From Musa acuminata AAA Group (lineage: Eukaryota; Streptophyta; Magnoliopsida; Zingiberales; Musaceae), in NCBI RefSeq assembly GCF_036884655.1, contig NC_088342.1:19115001-19179000 (forward strand): a stretch of 64,000 bases of DNA, in the 5' to 3' direction. The notes under the pieces were generated by a model. It was not told the origin of the DNA and did no database searches. It worked only from the letters and a program-made list of their open reading frames with translations. Made by a program: the position numbers and the translations under genes. This document shows positions 11,318 to 24,393 of this stretch, piece after piece. Position 1 is the first letter of the stretch. Each line of letters starts with the position of its first letter.

Positions 11318-12901
11318 TATTGAATCTCATATTTTGATGATGAAACCAATTGATAGTGTTTATTTGATTTACATTTTTAGTGACGTTGGAAGCTTCAATC
11401 AGGGAGAGACCATTAAGGTAGGAAGAATCATGTTGTGTCGGAATGGAACATGTCAGAAGATTGGACATCGAGCCGGAGGATCGGTTGACATATCGGTGGA
11501 AGGCTTTGGGCCATGGGTTCAGGCATCGGGCCAAGAAGAGCAAAAATTGTGCTAAAAAAATTGGAGTTACAGAGGTCAATTGGCCGATTGGGCAATAGCC
11601 TACAAGAGAGGACGATGCGCCGAAGAATCGGACGAAACGTCGATGAACCAATGACATGCCGGACAACATATAATTTAAGCCTTGTAATAATTGTCTAGAT
11701 TGAAGTAGGTCTTAAGTGTGCAGGATTAACTATGATAGCAAGGCATAAAGCAAAATGAAGTCCCGGAGTCAAGAACGAGATTTCGTTGAGAGTTCGAGAG
11801 TTCATCGGAAGTCTGCATGTTCATCGAAAGTTCTATCGGAATTGATCGAGAAGTCCAGGAGCTTGCCAGAGAAGCTCATCGAAACTCGACAAAAAGATCA
11901 TCGTGAAGTCCAGGAGCTTGCCAGAAGTCCACTGGAACATTGTCGAGAGATCGTCGGAAGTTCGCCGGAAGAAACCTAGACTCATCGGACTTATTTAGCT
12001 TAGTGTATGCCTTAAATTTCATAGTTAGCATATAATTGGGATTGGAATTGGGCCAACCCCATTAGGGGTCAGTTGGGCTCATGTATGGACTGTGTTTGGC
12101 CAAGTAAAAGGCCCAAACAGTGACCCAACAGGTGGCACCGTCAATGGCACAGTCTTCGAGACTATGTCAGGCGATGGTACCGCCAGATTGGGCGGTGGTA
12201 CCACCAAGTGTCAGTGTCAGGCGGCGATACCGCCAGTCTAGGTGGTGGTATCACCTATACACAGTCTTCCAAGCGGTGGTACCACCTAGTGTCAGAAAGC
12301 ACTAGCGGCGGTACCGCTAACATAGGCAATGGTACCGCCAATACCCCGAAAACCGGGGATGAGATTTTTTAGGCTCCAATTTTGAATCTACTTGTGACCT
12401 ATAAATACTTCTCTCATCCCTGGTTAACATACACAAGAATTGAGTGAAAAAAAAGTAGAAAAACTCTATTGTAATCTTGTGAGAACTTTTCTAAAAGCTC
12501 TAAGTGTTAGTATTGTTTTAGAGAGGAGTGAAGGGGGGTGTAAAGGCTGTCTCCTAAACCTGTGAAAAGGAGAAGAGGGTTGTAAAAGGGTAGTTAATCT
12601 TTGCCCATTGAAAGAAGATCGTTAGTAAATGTCGATAGCCTCGACGGAAGGGGAATCAGTGAAGTAGATATAGGTAACGACGACCGAATCACTATAAATT
12701 GGTTTGTATTTTTGTTCTACTTTTAATTTTCATATTGTAAACTGATTTACTTACTTTATTTGCTCATTACATTCTTACAAACTTTTCAAAGTTAAGCATC
12801 TTTCCGAGATCGATTTTAATCGTATGAGAATTTTTCAAAATCGATGTCTTTATCACTACACTAATTCACCCCCTCCCCCTATTGCCGACTCATTCCTAAC
12901 A
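11318..12901 (+). repeat. SIRE-type copia LTR 2
   Basis: Alignable along its whole length with the LTR at 8737-10375, including the motif cluster (about 12171-12345, seven copies), TATAAATA at 12400 and the CCTAACA end. Its first bases read TATTGAATC, so the terminal TG has changed to TA. About 1.58 kb. Confidence 0.8.
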
Positions 12902-15900
12902 CAAGAAACATTAGAAAATTTTAAAATATGTAACAAATATTTAAACATAATCCTTACTAATAAGGGTCATGTTCATAGAAATGAAGGAATTGGCTTTGTG
13001 GGTAACATTAAATAAAAGCTAACTATCTTCATTAAAGGACCTATATTACATGTCTCACCTAGAGAAAAATATATTTTTTATGAAAAATATGATCATTTTG
13101 CTTACAAATGTCCATTTAAAAGGTATAATCCATATAAATTAGTTTGAGTTCCTAAAAAAATCATAAATCATTCAATGATAGGTAGATCTATTTATGAGGG
13201 ACTCAAAGTTAAATGGGTACCTAAAAAAAAACCTCCTTTCTTATAGATATGTTTACAATCACAAGCTAGAAGTAAGAGATAGTATCTTGATAGTGGATGC
13301 TAAAGGCACATGACCAAAGATCTAACTTAATTCTCTAAGCTCACTAGCCAAGACAAAGGATATGTCACCTTCAGAGACAACAACAAAGGTAAAATTACTG
13401 GCAAATGAACCATGGTAATAAGTCAAACCTCTTGATTAAAAACATAGTATTAGTAGATGGTTTAAAATATAATCTACTAAGCATTAGTCAATTATGTGAT
13501 AAATGATATATTTTCAAATTTGAATCTAATGCTTGTATAATTGAAATACCTTAAAACATAATAATGTGTATATGATTGATATTGATGATTTTTGTGATGA
13601 AATGTGCTTTTCGGCTTTAAATGATGATGCTTGACTTTGGTATAGGAGATTAGGTTATGCTAGCATGAAATTAATCTCTTAAATCTCAACTAGAAAACTT
13701 ATAAGAGGAATTCCTAGCATCAAGCTCGTCAAAGACAAAGTTTGTGATGCATGTCAACTAGAAAAACAAATAAAAAGTAGTTTCAAATCAAAGAATCAAA
13801 TAAGCACCTTTAGACCACTACAATTGATCCATATGGATTTATTTCGATTAATTGATACAACAAACCTAGGAGGTAGTAAATATGCCTTTGTAATTGTTGA
13901 TGATTATAGTAGATATACTTGGACATACTTCTTGGTACACAAAGTGATTGCTTTAAATATTTTTAAAAATTTTATAAACATGTTCAAAATGAAAAGAGTT
14001 TTATGATTTCATCTATTCATGATGATCATAGTGGTGAGTTTCAAAACCATGATTTTTAATATTTTTGTGAGTCAAATGGGTATAACCATAATTTCTCTAC
14101 TCCAAGAAATCCACAACAAAATGGAGTAGTTGAAAGAAAAAATATGAGCTTACAAGAAATGGCAAGAACCATATTAAACGAACATAGCCTAACCAAATAT
14201 TTTTGGGTTGAAGTCATTAACACGGCATGCTATGTAATGAATAGGGTTCTCGTAAGACCATTACTTTTCAAAACTCTCTATGAATTATGGAACAACAAAA
14301 GACACAATATTTCATATTTTAAAATTTTTAGTTATAAATATTTTATTTTAAATGAAAAAGATACCTTAGAAAAATTTGATGTAAAATCTTATGAATATAT
14401 TTTTCTTGGTTATTCCTTTTTGTGTCTTTAATAAAAGAACTTTGGTTATAAAGGAATCTATTCATGTTGTTTTTAATAAAATTTTTAAATTTTAAAAAAA
14501 TAATTTTGATGATAATTTTTATTTTGATACTTTGAATTTAAATGAAAATTCACTTCTCCCTAGAAACTTGGATGCATATACTTTTAAGAAATTCTCACCT
14601 AAGGAATGGAAGTATGTAGATGCTCATCCTAAAGAGCTAATCATCATAGACACATCAAAAGATGTTCAAACTCATTCTTCTTTTAAAAATTTTTATGTGA
14701 ATATAACATTTTTATCTCAAATTGAACCAAAATACATTGATGAAGCTTTAAAAGATGATTCATAGGTTATTGCAATGCAAGAGGAGTTAAATCAATTTGA
14801 GAGAAATAAGGTATAAAAGCTTGTTCCTAAACCTAGTGACCATTTAGTAATTAGTACTAAATGAGTTTTTAGAAATAAGCAAGATGAACTTGGTATCATG
14901 GTTTGAAACAAAGCTAGATTAGTGGCAAAAGTTTTAACTAAGAAGAAGGTATCGATTATGAAGAAACCTTCACTCCTATGGCTAGATTTGAAGCAATAAG
15001 AATTCTCCTTACTCATGCTAGTTGTAATAATTTTAAATTATTTCAAATGGATATTAAAAGTATTTTTCTTAATGGCTTTATTTCCGAAGAAGTTTATGTT
15101 GAACAACCACCTAGATTTGAGAATGTTATTTTTTTGAATTATATTTTTAAGTTGTCTAAGACTCTTTATGGTTTGAAACAAGTTACAAGGGCTTAGTACG
15201 AGAGATTTAGTTCCTTTCTAATTAAGAATGATTTTTTAAAAGACAAGGTTGATACCATATTGTTTATTAAATATTTTAAAAATTATTTTCTTATAGTTCA
15301 AATTTATATTGATGATATCATTTTTTGTTCTTCAAATGACTCTTTATGTGAGTCTTTTACCAAGAGTATTAGCCCAGAGTTTGAAATGAGTTTAATGGAT
15401 GAATTAACTTTCTTCTTAAGATTGTAAATTAAGCAACTAACTAATGAAATTTTTATTAGTCAAACTAAATATATTTTAGATCTATTAAAATAGTTCAATA
15501 TAGATAGTTCCAAAGCTATTAACACACCAATAAGCACTTTCACAAAGTTAGATATGGACCACGATGGAAAAAATTTTGATCAAAAGACTTATAGGGGTAT
15601 GATAGATAGTTTACTATATCTCACCGTAACTAGACCGGACATTATGTTTAGTGTTAGACTTTATACTATATTTCAATATAATCCCAAGTAATCTCACTTT
15701 AAAGCTGCTAAAAGGAACTCCTAATCTAGGATTATGGTATTTAAAATCTAAAAACTTTGAATTAATTACTTATGCCGATGTAGATTTTGTTGGCTTGTAG
15801 AGTAGATAGAAAAAACACATCAGGAACATGTCAACTCTTATGTCATACATTTGTCTCTTTATCTTCTAAGAAACAAAACTTGGTTATATTATCTATAGCC

Positions 15901-16231
15901 GAAGCTGAATATATAGTAGCAGGTGTATGTTGTGCACAAGTTATATGGATGAAAAACACATTAGAAGATTATGAAATTCATTTGAAAAACATACATATAA
16001 AATGTGATAACACTAGTGCAATATGTTTAACAAAAAAATCTCATTCAACACTCTAGAGCTAAACATATTGACATTAGATATCATTTTATTAGAGATCATG
16101 TTACATGATATATCTTTAGAATTTTTTGATACAAATATCAACTAACTGATATTTTATATAAAACCTTTAAATGAGAAATAATTTGATTTTATTATAAGAG
16201 AAGTAGGCATGTTAAATCTTCCAAATGCATG
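12902..16231 (+). pseudogene. Degenerate copia gag-pol remnant
   Basis: Translating across many stops recovers, in order: a worn Gag zinc knuckle (near 13075-13130, cysteines partly lost), the protease-region phrase LDSGC followed by RHMT (near 13286), an integrase zinc-binding and core region (13640-14430, including the DDYSRYTW motif at about 13900), the RT palm (about 15036-15330, with YIDDI near 15306) and RNase H (about 15770-16080). Most of Gag is missing, since the LTR end and the zinc knuckle are only about 170 bp apart. AT-rich decay and frameshifts make it non-functional. Confidence 0.85.
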
Positions 16232-17511
16232 AGTTCTTCTTATATATTTTTCGGATTTCTCTTTTTTTTTTTTGGAAATTGAGTTTTCTTTTTATCAAGA
16301 TCATTTCCTATCACCTTCTTGAAGTTTTATTCATGGATTTTTTATCATTCATTTGATAATCTTTTCCTATGAATTTTTTCTCTCTCTACTCACGGGAGGA
16401 AGTGTTTTTATTCATGAACTTTTGGTATACTTGATCTTTTATACGATGATTATTTCCTACGAATCCTTATTCTTTCTATTTACAAGAATAGGGATTTGAT
16501 TCATGAAGTTTTAGTTTGCACATTTTGATCTTTTAGAAGCTTAATTCATGGACTTTCAGTTCTTATAACTTAATTTTTCTTGTGATGAATGAATTCCTCC
16601 TTTTTTTTCTTTTTCTTCTTCTTCTTCTTTTTATGACAAAAGGGAGAAAGAAACTTGCTAGCATCTCAAGAAAAGGAAAAATACTAGCTTGCACATCTCA
16701 AGAAGAACCAAAAAGTACTTGCACATTTAAAGAGAAGTGCTAGTTTGCCCATTTCAAGAGCAAAAGTGATTATCTTGGACAATTTTTGCTTAACTTCTCA
16801 TTTCACAAATTTGCTAGCTTATATAAAATGGTATAAAACTTACTTGTATAGTTCAAATACTTGTTGAATGATTCTTCTTTTTGTTGATGACAAAGGGGGA
16901 GAAATGATGAATGTTTGGAATCATGCCAAAATGATGTTGAATTTGGTATCATGCATGAAGTGATAAATAGTTAAAAAATACTTTAGTATCATGTAGGTTA
17001 TGCCTAAAATGATTAAAAATATGAATGCTTTGGTATCATGAATATTATATCTAAAATGATGTTAATTTTGGTATCATGTATGAAGTGATGAATGCTTTAG
17101 TATTATGTAGGTTATGCCCAAAGAGATGTAGATTTATTATCATGCTTGTGACGATGATGATAACATTCTTTGATATTTTAATTAAAATTATGCATATGAT
17201 TTGTACAATGATTATTTTGATATTTTAACTGAAATTATACATATGATTTATGTAATTATTATTATTGATATTAAATAGAAAATTTTTGATGTTTTAATTG
17301 AAATGATGTATATGACTTTTGTAATGATTAGTGAAAATCAATAGGATTTATGATTGAATTATTTCTAACTTGAATTTGGTATAAGCATTTAAAATTACAT
17401 ATGATCATTAGAATTCAAGTTTATCAAAACATTTCAAAATAGCATATAAACAGGAAGAGCTTGGTTAAAACTCCGTCATCATTTGATTATCATCATAAAA
17501 AAAGGAGAGAT
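16232..17511 (+). repeat. SIRE-type 3' untranslated module C
   Basis: Non-coding region between the pol remnant and the LTR at 17512. It carries GCTAGC/GCTAGTTTG phrases (16650-16870), an AAAGGGGGAG tract near 16889, and a series of repeated phrases around TTTGGTATCATGCATGAAG (about 16915-17140). A purine tract AAAAAAAGGAGAGA abuts the LTR. Confidence 0.65.
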
Positions 17512-18655
17512 TGTTGAATCCTGAATTTTGATGATGAAATTAATTAATGAGTTTATGAACTAATATGCTTTTGAGATAAGCGACGTAAGAAATACTTCGA
17601 TCATAGACTTGAACCATCAAAGGACAAATTGTCGAAGTAGGATAATCGAATATTATATTGAGAAAAGTATTATGTCGAAAATTGGGCGTCGAGCCAAAAG
17701 ATTGATCGACGTGCATGCCCGAAATTGGACTTCATGCTATAAGTTTGGATATCGTGCTAGAAGGATCGGGTATTGCACCAAAAAATTGGATGACATGAAA
17801 AAGTCGACATGCATCGAGCGATATGCCAAAGGAAAGGATGATATACTGAAGGTTCGGACGAAGTATCGAAAGATCAGACAATATGTTAGAATGATATATA
17901 ATGTGCTGAAAGTTTCGTAATTATGTCGGATGTGTGGTTAGATTGTTAAAGATTTAATCGATATCTTTCTGGGTTAAATTAAGATGGTGACACCGCCAGC
18001 CTAGTGGTATTGCTTGAGTTAGCCAACAAGCATAAACAGTGCTTGTTATCATTGTCGACGGTGGTACTACCAATATAGACGGTAGTATCGCCTAAGGTGA
18101 TAGTAGTACTACCCATAATTCAAAAATTATCATGGTAGTACCGCCTGAAAGTTTGAAATTGTAGTGTTAAAAGTTACAATGGTGGTATCGCCATATGTTA
18201 GTGGTAGTAGTAGTCCATACCCTAAAATTTTAGGAATTTAAATTTTTTAACTTTATTTTTGAAGCCTCTTGGGGCCTATAAATATCTCATTGAGGCTTGG
18301 TTGATGGAACATTAAATTTTGAGTTGGTGAAGGATTGTAGCTCTCTCTTTGAGTGTTGTTTGAGTTTCTTTCTCCTTCTTGAGTTTAAAAGTAATTCTAA
18401 GTTGTAAGAGATGAAAGATCTTATAAAAGAGTGAGTGTGGAAGTTCTCTCCTAAGTCTATTAAAAGGAGAAAAGTTATAACAAGGATAGTTGATATTAAT
18501 CCATTAGAAAGAAGATCAATAGTGAAAGTTGATGGTCTCGAGGGAAGAAAAATCGGGAGTGGACGTATGTCGGGAAGATTGAACCACTATAAATCAATTT
18601 GCATTCTAGCTTTATCATCCTTGCTTGATTATTTCGATATACTATTCTAATGTTG
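17512..18655 (+). repeat. SIRE-type copia LTR 3 (3' end missing)
   Basis: It starts TGTTGAATCC, has six worn copies of the GGTGGTACCGCC motif (about 17975-18200) and TATAAATA at 18277, and resembles the U5 side of the other LTRs until about 18655, where the match stops before the expected CCTAACA terminus. Confidence 0.7.
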
Positions 18656-19464
18656 CAGGCAAAGACACTAAAGATAATGAATAATATGCAACTAGATTCC
18701 TTGCATCCTAGGATCATGCAAATTATCAAATCTAAGGGATGAACATACAAACATTAACCCTATTCGAAGCAAATTGCACACAAGTTATCATGTCGGAAGA
18801 GAATATATCATGCACATAGCATCGTCGATTAATTTTTTAGTTAATGATATTTGTGCGTTCCACAAATTATTGTGCTATATTTTTTGTGAAGTGTATCGAG
18901 CAATTGCTTTTTAGGATATCCTTTGATGTTCTTGTAATCGGACATAAAGTGGTTTCAATTCGACAATACAGGAGCAATATTTTTTTTGAAATATCAATGA
19001 TTGTTACTTTGTATAGATTGTTAGTTGTACAGAGTTGTAACTGATTGTACAACAGTTGGAAATTTCAACGATCGAACAATTTAAGAGATTGTATATAGTG
19101 AAATATGTACTGTAACCGTTAGTTGTACAAAGTTGCAACTGATTCTAACTGATGTGTAGTTGGTGGTGTTACGAAGGACCAAACATTGTACATATGTTGT
19201 CAGGTTAATATGAAGATATGGTCATCAAATGACATGACGTATCGTAAATTTAAGAGTTGTATATAAAGATATTGTTGTTGGTTAATATCGTAATATGTAT
19301 CGTAATATGATGTCAAAATGATGTATTGTAAAATAATGTCAATATGATGTATTAATATGATATCAATCAATTTATTATGATGTCAAAAAAAAATAATGTC
19401 AACTGAGCTATACTGTTTTTGTTTTAAACAACATGAAATCGTCCAAATTCAGCTAAATTTTACA

Positions 19465-19509
<45 letters not shown>

Positions 19510-19510
19510 T
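18656..19510. other. AT-rich non-coding DNA with short direct repeats
   Basis: No gene supported. A phrase GTTAGTTGTACARAGTTG is present at about 19019 and again at about 19117. Between 19300 and 19400 the phrase ATGATGTCAA recurs, and an (AAT)n microsatellite covers about 19467-19509. Confidence 0.5.
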
Positions 19511-21735
19511 TCATGAAACCTTTTTAATTAGTTAGAAAGGTGTTTTGAAAGTTCAATTACAAAATATTAAGATTTAGACCCGCTTATACCGACTGTTTTG
19601 GGCCCTATTCAAAGATAGTAAGTATAATTGGGTCTAAACTTCATGGACACCTTTTAAATTGTCCCAAGTGTACAAAAATATAATATATTTTTTATATATT
19701 TTTTAAAGAATTTAAACAATAATTTTATAGTCAATTTAGTATGTAAATAGGCTCCTTTTTTTTTTTCAAATTTTGATTCTTCCATGAAATAATTGTGCCA
19801 AAATGACTTCTTAATTGGTTATAGATAGATTATTTTTGGACTATTAAAAAATTATATAACTGGGTCCAAATTTCATGAACACTTTTGAAATGATCCCATG
19901 TAGACAAAAATATAATATTTTTCATTTTAGGAGATTTAAATGACTTTTTTTTTGTTAATTCAGAATATAAATAGGCTTAATTTTTTTCAAATAAATTCAG
20001 CTAATTTTGATTCACCCATGAAATGTTTTGTGACATATGGACTACTTAATTGGTGAGAAAGGTACTATAAATAAAAGTTTGGTTGAAAAATATTAAGATT
20101 TAGAGCCGGGTTACTATTTTTTGGCCCATATTCAAAAATAGTATAATTGGGTATGGACTTGATAAAAAAACAAATCCAAACTTCATGGACACCATTCAAA
20201 TGATGCAAGAAAATAGACAAAAAAAAAAAATATAATATTTTCTATTTTAGAAAATCTAAATGATCATTCTGTGTGTGGTTAATTATTCATAATTTAAATA
20301 GGTTGATTTTTTTTCAAAAAAAAAAGGCTAATTTTGATCATTCCATGAATTGTTTTGTGACATTTGAACTTCTTAATTGGTTACAAAAGGTATCATGAAA
20401 GTTTGGTTGAAAATATTAAGATTTAGACCCAACTATATTATTTTTAGTCCCTATTCAAAAATAGTATATCTTGATATAAATGTAATCATAACAAGTCCAA
20501 ACTTCAAGATCTTTTGAATGGTGCTAGATAAATAAATAAAAAAACATATATATAATATTTTTTCAAATTCAATTAATTTTGACAAATGTTGATGTTTTTA
20601 TGAAATATTTTTATACCAACATTTTTATACCTTTTAATTGGTCAGAAAGCTATTTCGAAGAGTTTGGCTACAAAATACAAAGATTTAGATCCAGCTATGC
20701 AATTTTTTTCCCCTATTTAAAAATAAATATAGCTTAGGCTTAACCTGGTCAAAAACAAGTCTAAACTTCATGGAGAAAAATTAAATTATTTTTATTTTAC
20801 ATAATTTAAATGATTTATTTCCCGATTAATTCAGTTCATGTATAGGTTGATTTTTTCTTTTTCAAATTCGGCCAATTTTGATAAAATTTGGAATCTTACA
20901 TGAAATGTTTTTATGACATTTTATTTTTGTTAATTGGTTTGAAAAGTATTCTAATGTTCGATTGAAAAATTATCAAGTCACATTATTATTTTCTTTTTAT
21001 CTCTATTCAAAACAGTGTAACTCGGACTTCATGAAACTTTTCGAATGATCCCAAATACAATGGTTTCCATTTTATCGAATTTATATGACAATTTTCTGAT
21101 TAATTCAACATATAAATAGGCTGAAATTAGTTAATTTTGATAAATTTGGTTTCTTCCATGAAACGAAATGTTTTGTGACATTTGGACTTACTAATTGATT
21201 CCAAAGGTATTGAAAGTTTGGTTGAAAAATACCATGATTTAGACCCAATTACATTATTTTTGGACCCCTCTCATAGTAAGTGTAAAGCAGTCTAAATCTG
21301 GTCAAAATTAAGTCCAAACTTGATGGGCACCTTTGAAATGGTGCCAGATAGCCAAAATGATAAAAAAAATTTTCTATTTTACAGAATTTAAATGATTATT
21401 TTCCAGTTAGTTAATTCAGCACTAAATAGGGTGAATTTTTTAAACCATCTAATTTTGACATATTTTGCTTCTAACATTTGGATTTGTTTATTGGTTTGAA
21501 AAGTATTCTAAAAGTTTGGTTGAAAAATATCAAAAATTAGGTGGGGTTACATTGTTTTTGGGTCCTATTTAAAAATAGTATAACTGTGTCTAAATTTGAT
21601 CAAAACAAATTATAACTTCATGAAAACCATTATACAAAAAATGGTCACAAATATACAAAAATATAATATATTTTTTATATTTTATAAAATTTAAATGATC
21701 ATTTTCTAGTTAAATTTAACGTGTAAATCCAAAAG
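19511..21735. repeat. Diverged tandem array, about 8 units of about 280 bp
   Basis: The same ordered phrases recur: CCATGAAATG, then TTAATTGGTTAGAAAGGTAT, then GATTTAGACCC, then AAAATAGTATAA, then CAAACTTCATGGACACC, then AATATAAT, then TGTAAATAGGCTGA. Unit starts are near 19511, 19781, 20017, 20341, 20597, 20896, 21154 and 21467 (spacings 236-324 bp). Units differ by many substitutions and small indels, so the array is old. It is strongly AT-rich with no ORF. It could be a relic satellite or an expanded minisatellite from a mobile element. Confidence 0.8.
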
Positions 21736-22622
21736 TATCGTTTGACTATTAATATCATCAATAACCAAAAATACCACATTGAGATCATTAGAAAAATAAA
21801 CATATAAGCTACAAATCCAAAAATTTTTAAATTACATTATGAAAGAAAATTAATGTTTTTTCATCAGGGATACACTATTTTTTAGAAGGAAGCCAAAAAC
21901 AGTTAACCATGTTGGAAAACAGTGTAACTCAGCTCTGAATCTTCCCTAGAATTTCTATAGAGGATATAAATTTTGCTTATGTTGTGAAACTATAGGAATG
22001 AATGAACAAATATAATAGTAAAATGAGTTATAAAAAAATAAGGGTTCCATGAGGGGAGGAAATCAATGAACCATATCCTAAGCCAATATATAAGAGTAAA
22101 AGGAGTGTCTACGTCAAACAAGGGATTTAAATACTATTGAGTTTTGTCTCCTTGATTCAATACTCAAAGGTAAATGAAATCCTAAGACTTTACGACGGCC
22201 ATATTAGGAGAAGGAGAATGAGAAGGTGAGTGAGAAGAACAAGAAGAAAAGTGAGAGATTGATGTCTTCATCAAGCTCAACACCAACCATATTAGAGCAA
22301 TGTGTGTGTGTGAGAGAGAGATAAATAGAGGATTCAATTAAGAATCTTACTATATCTTTACCAGATATACTAATTGACATCCTGAAAATTTTGTTGGATG
22401 AAGTTTTGAGTTCTCCATCATTGGTAAGTGGGTTTACCATACCTAATGTTTTAGATGTAAAAATTATTAGATGTTATTTTAAGCTCTAAAACCTTGATAA
22501 GTTAGTCTAGTATATAACACACGACCATCAAACTAATATATTTGGTGATGTTTGATCGAACCTTTAGTATTTGATAAGTGGGTGAGATATATTATCATCA
22601 GGCTAATTTTAGTACTTCACAC
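21736..22622. other. AT-rich intergenic DNA, no gene seen
   Basis: No coding, RNA or known repeat signal was found apart from a short GA run near 22310. Confidence 0.45.
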
Positions 22623-23324
22623 TAAGGTCTACAATATCGTACCGTATCAATGTTTCGAGGCTGGCTCGGTATGGTACGGTATCATGTACCGAGCGATACA
22701 CCTAATTTAGGGTGTAAAACCCTCCGAAAATATCTGAAAAAAAAAAAAAATTAGGATAGAATTTTTAAGTTAGAAATAAATATAGTAATAGTATAAATTT
22801 AGCAAAATCAATATAAATTAGTTAAAAATAGTATCACATATCTTTTTTGAGCTTTGAAGAAGTCTTGTGCAAGGTTCATATTTCAGTCCGTTATAGATTA
22901 TCCTTCTATAAATATTAAAATATCTATAGAAAAATTATTTGAATTGTTAGACTATTTTGTTATAATATAAACTCTAAAATTTAAATGAATTAAATAATCA
23001 CATATGTAGATATATCTGATTGTTGATTCTATCACCAAAATGAACGACGGGGCTCCACGGGTGGTGTATCGAGGTCCTCGATCTTATACATCTACATATT
23101 AATATGATATGTTTGTTGGACCCAATCATGAAATTGATCCTATGACATAGTGTATTGATATACTATATACCATTGATGCATCAATATGATGTTGATCGTA
23201 GGCTGATCGTCATGAATCATATTTATCCGATGCAGCTCTTGAGGCATATATTGGTAAATATCAGAGCTTCTACTTTCGCTACTGATCTACCGCTCTGTAT
23301 CATACTATTGCTTAGAGAATAATG
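22623..23324 (-). mobile_element. Truncated hAT-like element (3' half), copy 1
   Basis: It starts on the plus strand with TAAGGTCTACAATATCGTACC, the equivalent of the 3' terminus of the complete element at 43411-44483 read in reverse, and is alignable with that element's reverse complement over about 700 bp, including the end of its ORF. It stops abruptly where an LTR begins at 23325, so the 5' half and one target-site copy are missing. Confidence 0.75.
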
Positions 23325-24335
23325 TGTTAAATCTCAGATTTTGATTATGAAACCAATTAATAAGTGTTTATGATTTGATCTGCGTTTTGAGTGACGCAGG
23401 ATGCTTCGATCAGGGAGAGATAATTAAAGCAGGAAGAATCATGTTGGGCCGGTGGAACATGTCAGAAGATTGGACATCGAGCCGGAGGATCAATCGACGT
23501 ATCGATAGAAGGCTTCGGGCCATGGATTCAGGCATCGGGCTAAGAAGAGCGAAAATTACGCCAAAGATATCGGAGTTGCGGAGGTCAACTGGCTGATTGG
23601 GCAATAGGCCGCAAGAGAGAACGATGCGCCGAAGAATCGGACGAAGCGTCGATGGACCAATGACATGTCGGACAATATGATTCATGCTTAGTAATAATTG
23701 TCTAGATTGAAGTTGTTTTATATGTGCAGGATTAACTACGATAGCAAGGCATAAAGTAAAATAAAGTTCCGGAGTCAAGAACGCGATTTCGTTGGGAGTT
23801 CGAGAGTTCGTCGGAAGTCCAGATGTTCATCGGAAGTTCTACTGAAATTGACCGAGAAGTATAGGAGCTTGCCAAAGAAGCTCATCGGAACTCTCTAAGA
23901 AGATCATCGTGAAGTCCAGAAGCTTGCTAGGAGTCCGCTGGAACATTGCCAAGAGATTGTCGGAAGTTCGCCGGAAGATTGCCGGAAGCTCACCGGAAGA
24001 AACCTAGACTTACAGACTTTGTTTCACTTAGTAAATGTCTTAAAATTCATATTTAGCATATAATTGGGATTATAATTGGGCCAACCCAATTAGGGGATAG
24101 TTGGGCCAAGTTTGGACTGTGTTGGGCCAAGAGAAAGGCCCAAACAATGACCAAACAAGTGAAACTATCGTGGCACGATCTCTGAGACTATGTTAGGTTG
24201 TGGTACCACCAGTCTGAGTGATGGTACCACCTAGACACAGTCTTCTAGGTAGTGGTATCACTCAGTGTCAGAGTGTAGGCGGTGGTACCGCCCGTACCCT
24301 GAAATTTCGGGGATTTGAATTTTGGTTCTTGAGGG
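23325..24335 (+). repeat. SIRE-type copia LTR 4 (truncated before promoter)
   Basis: It begins TGTTAAATCTC and follows LTR 1 through the CGGAAG-rich part and four GGTGGTACCACC-like motifs (24196-24292). The match fades just after 24320, before the TATA box. It interrupts the hAT-like copy on its left and is followed by unrelated Tat-like DNA on its right. Confidence 0.7.
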
Positions 24336-24393
24336 ACCTTCGCCGGTAGATTTGGCACGCCCCCCTCTCCCACATGCACACTAAACCCTCACC

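Larger units (their letters stand above)
11318..18655 (+). mobile_element. Decayed SIRE/Maximus-like Ty1/copia element
   Basis: 5' LTR (11318-12901), remains of gag-pol (12902-16231), 3' untranslated region (16232-17511) and a truncated 3' LTR (from 17512) in one orientation. The SIRE-like call rests on the long LTRs, the long non-coding region with repeated AAAGGGGGAG tracts after pol, and the copia domain order protease, integrase, RT, RNase H. Very many stops and frameshifts mean it is old and inactive. No TSD could be identified because the right end is lost. Confidence 0.75.

Noticed and set aside
11235..11979. Frames of 60-144 codons across LTR 2 on both strands
   Set aside because: They follow LTR sequence that recurs elsewhere with different stops; no coding conservation.
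13000..16200. Endogenous pararetrovirus (badnavirus type, as known in bananas)
   Set aside because: Domain order is protease, integrase, RT, RNase H, an integrase is present, and LTRs flank it. That is Ty1/copia. No movement-protein or coat-type region was seen anywhere in the window.
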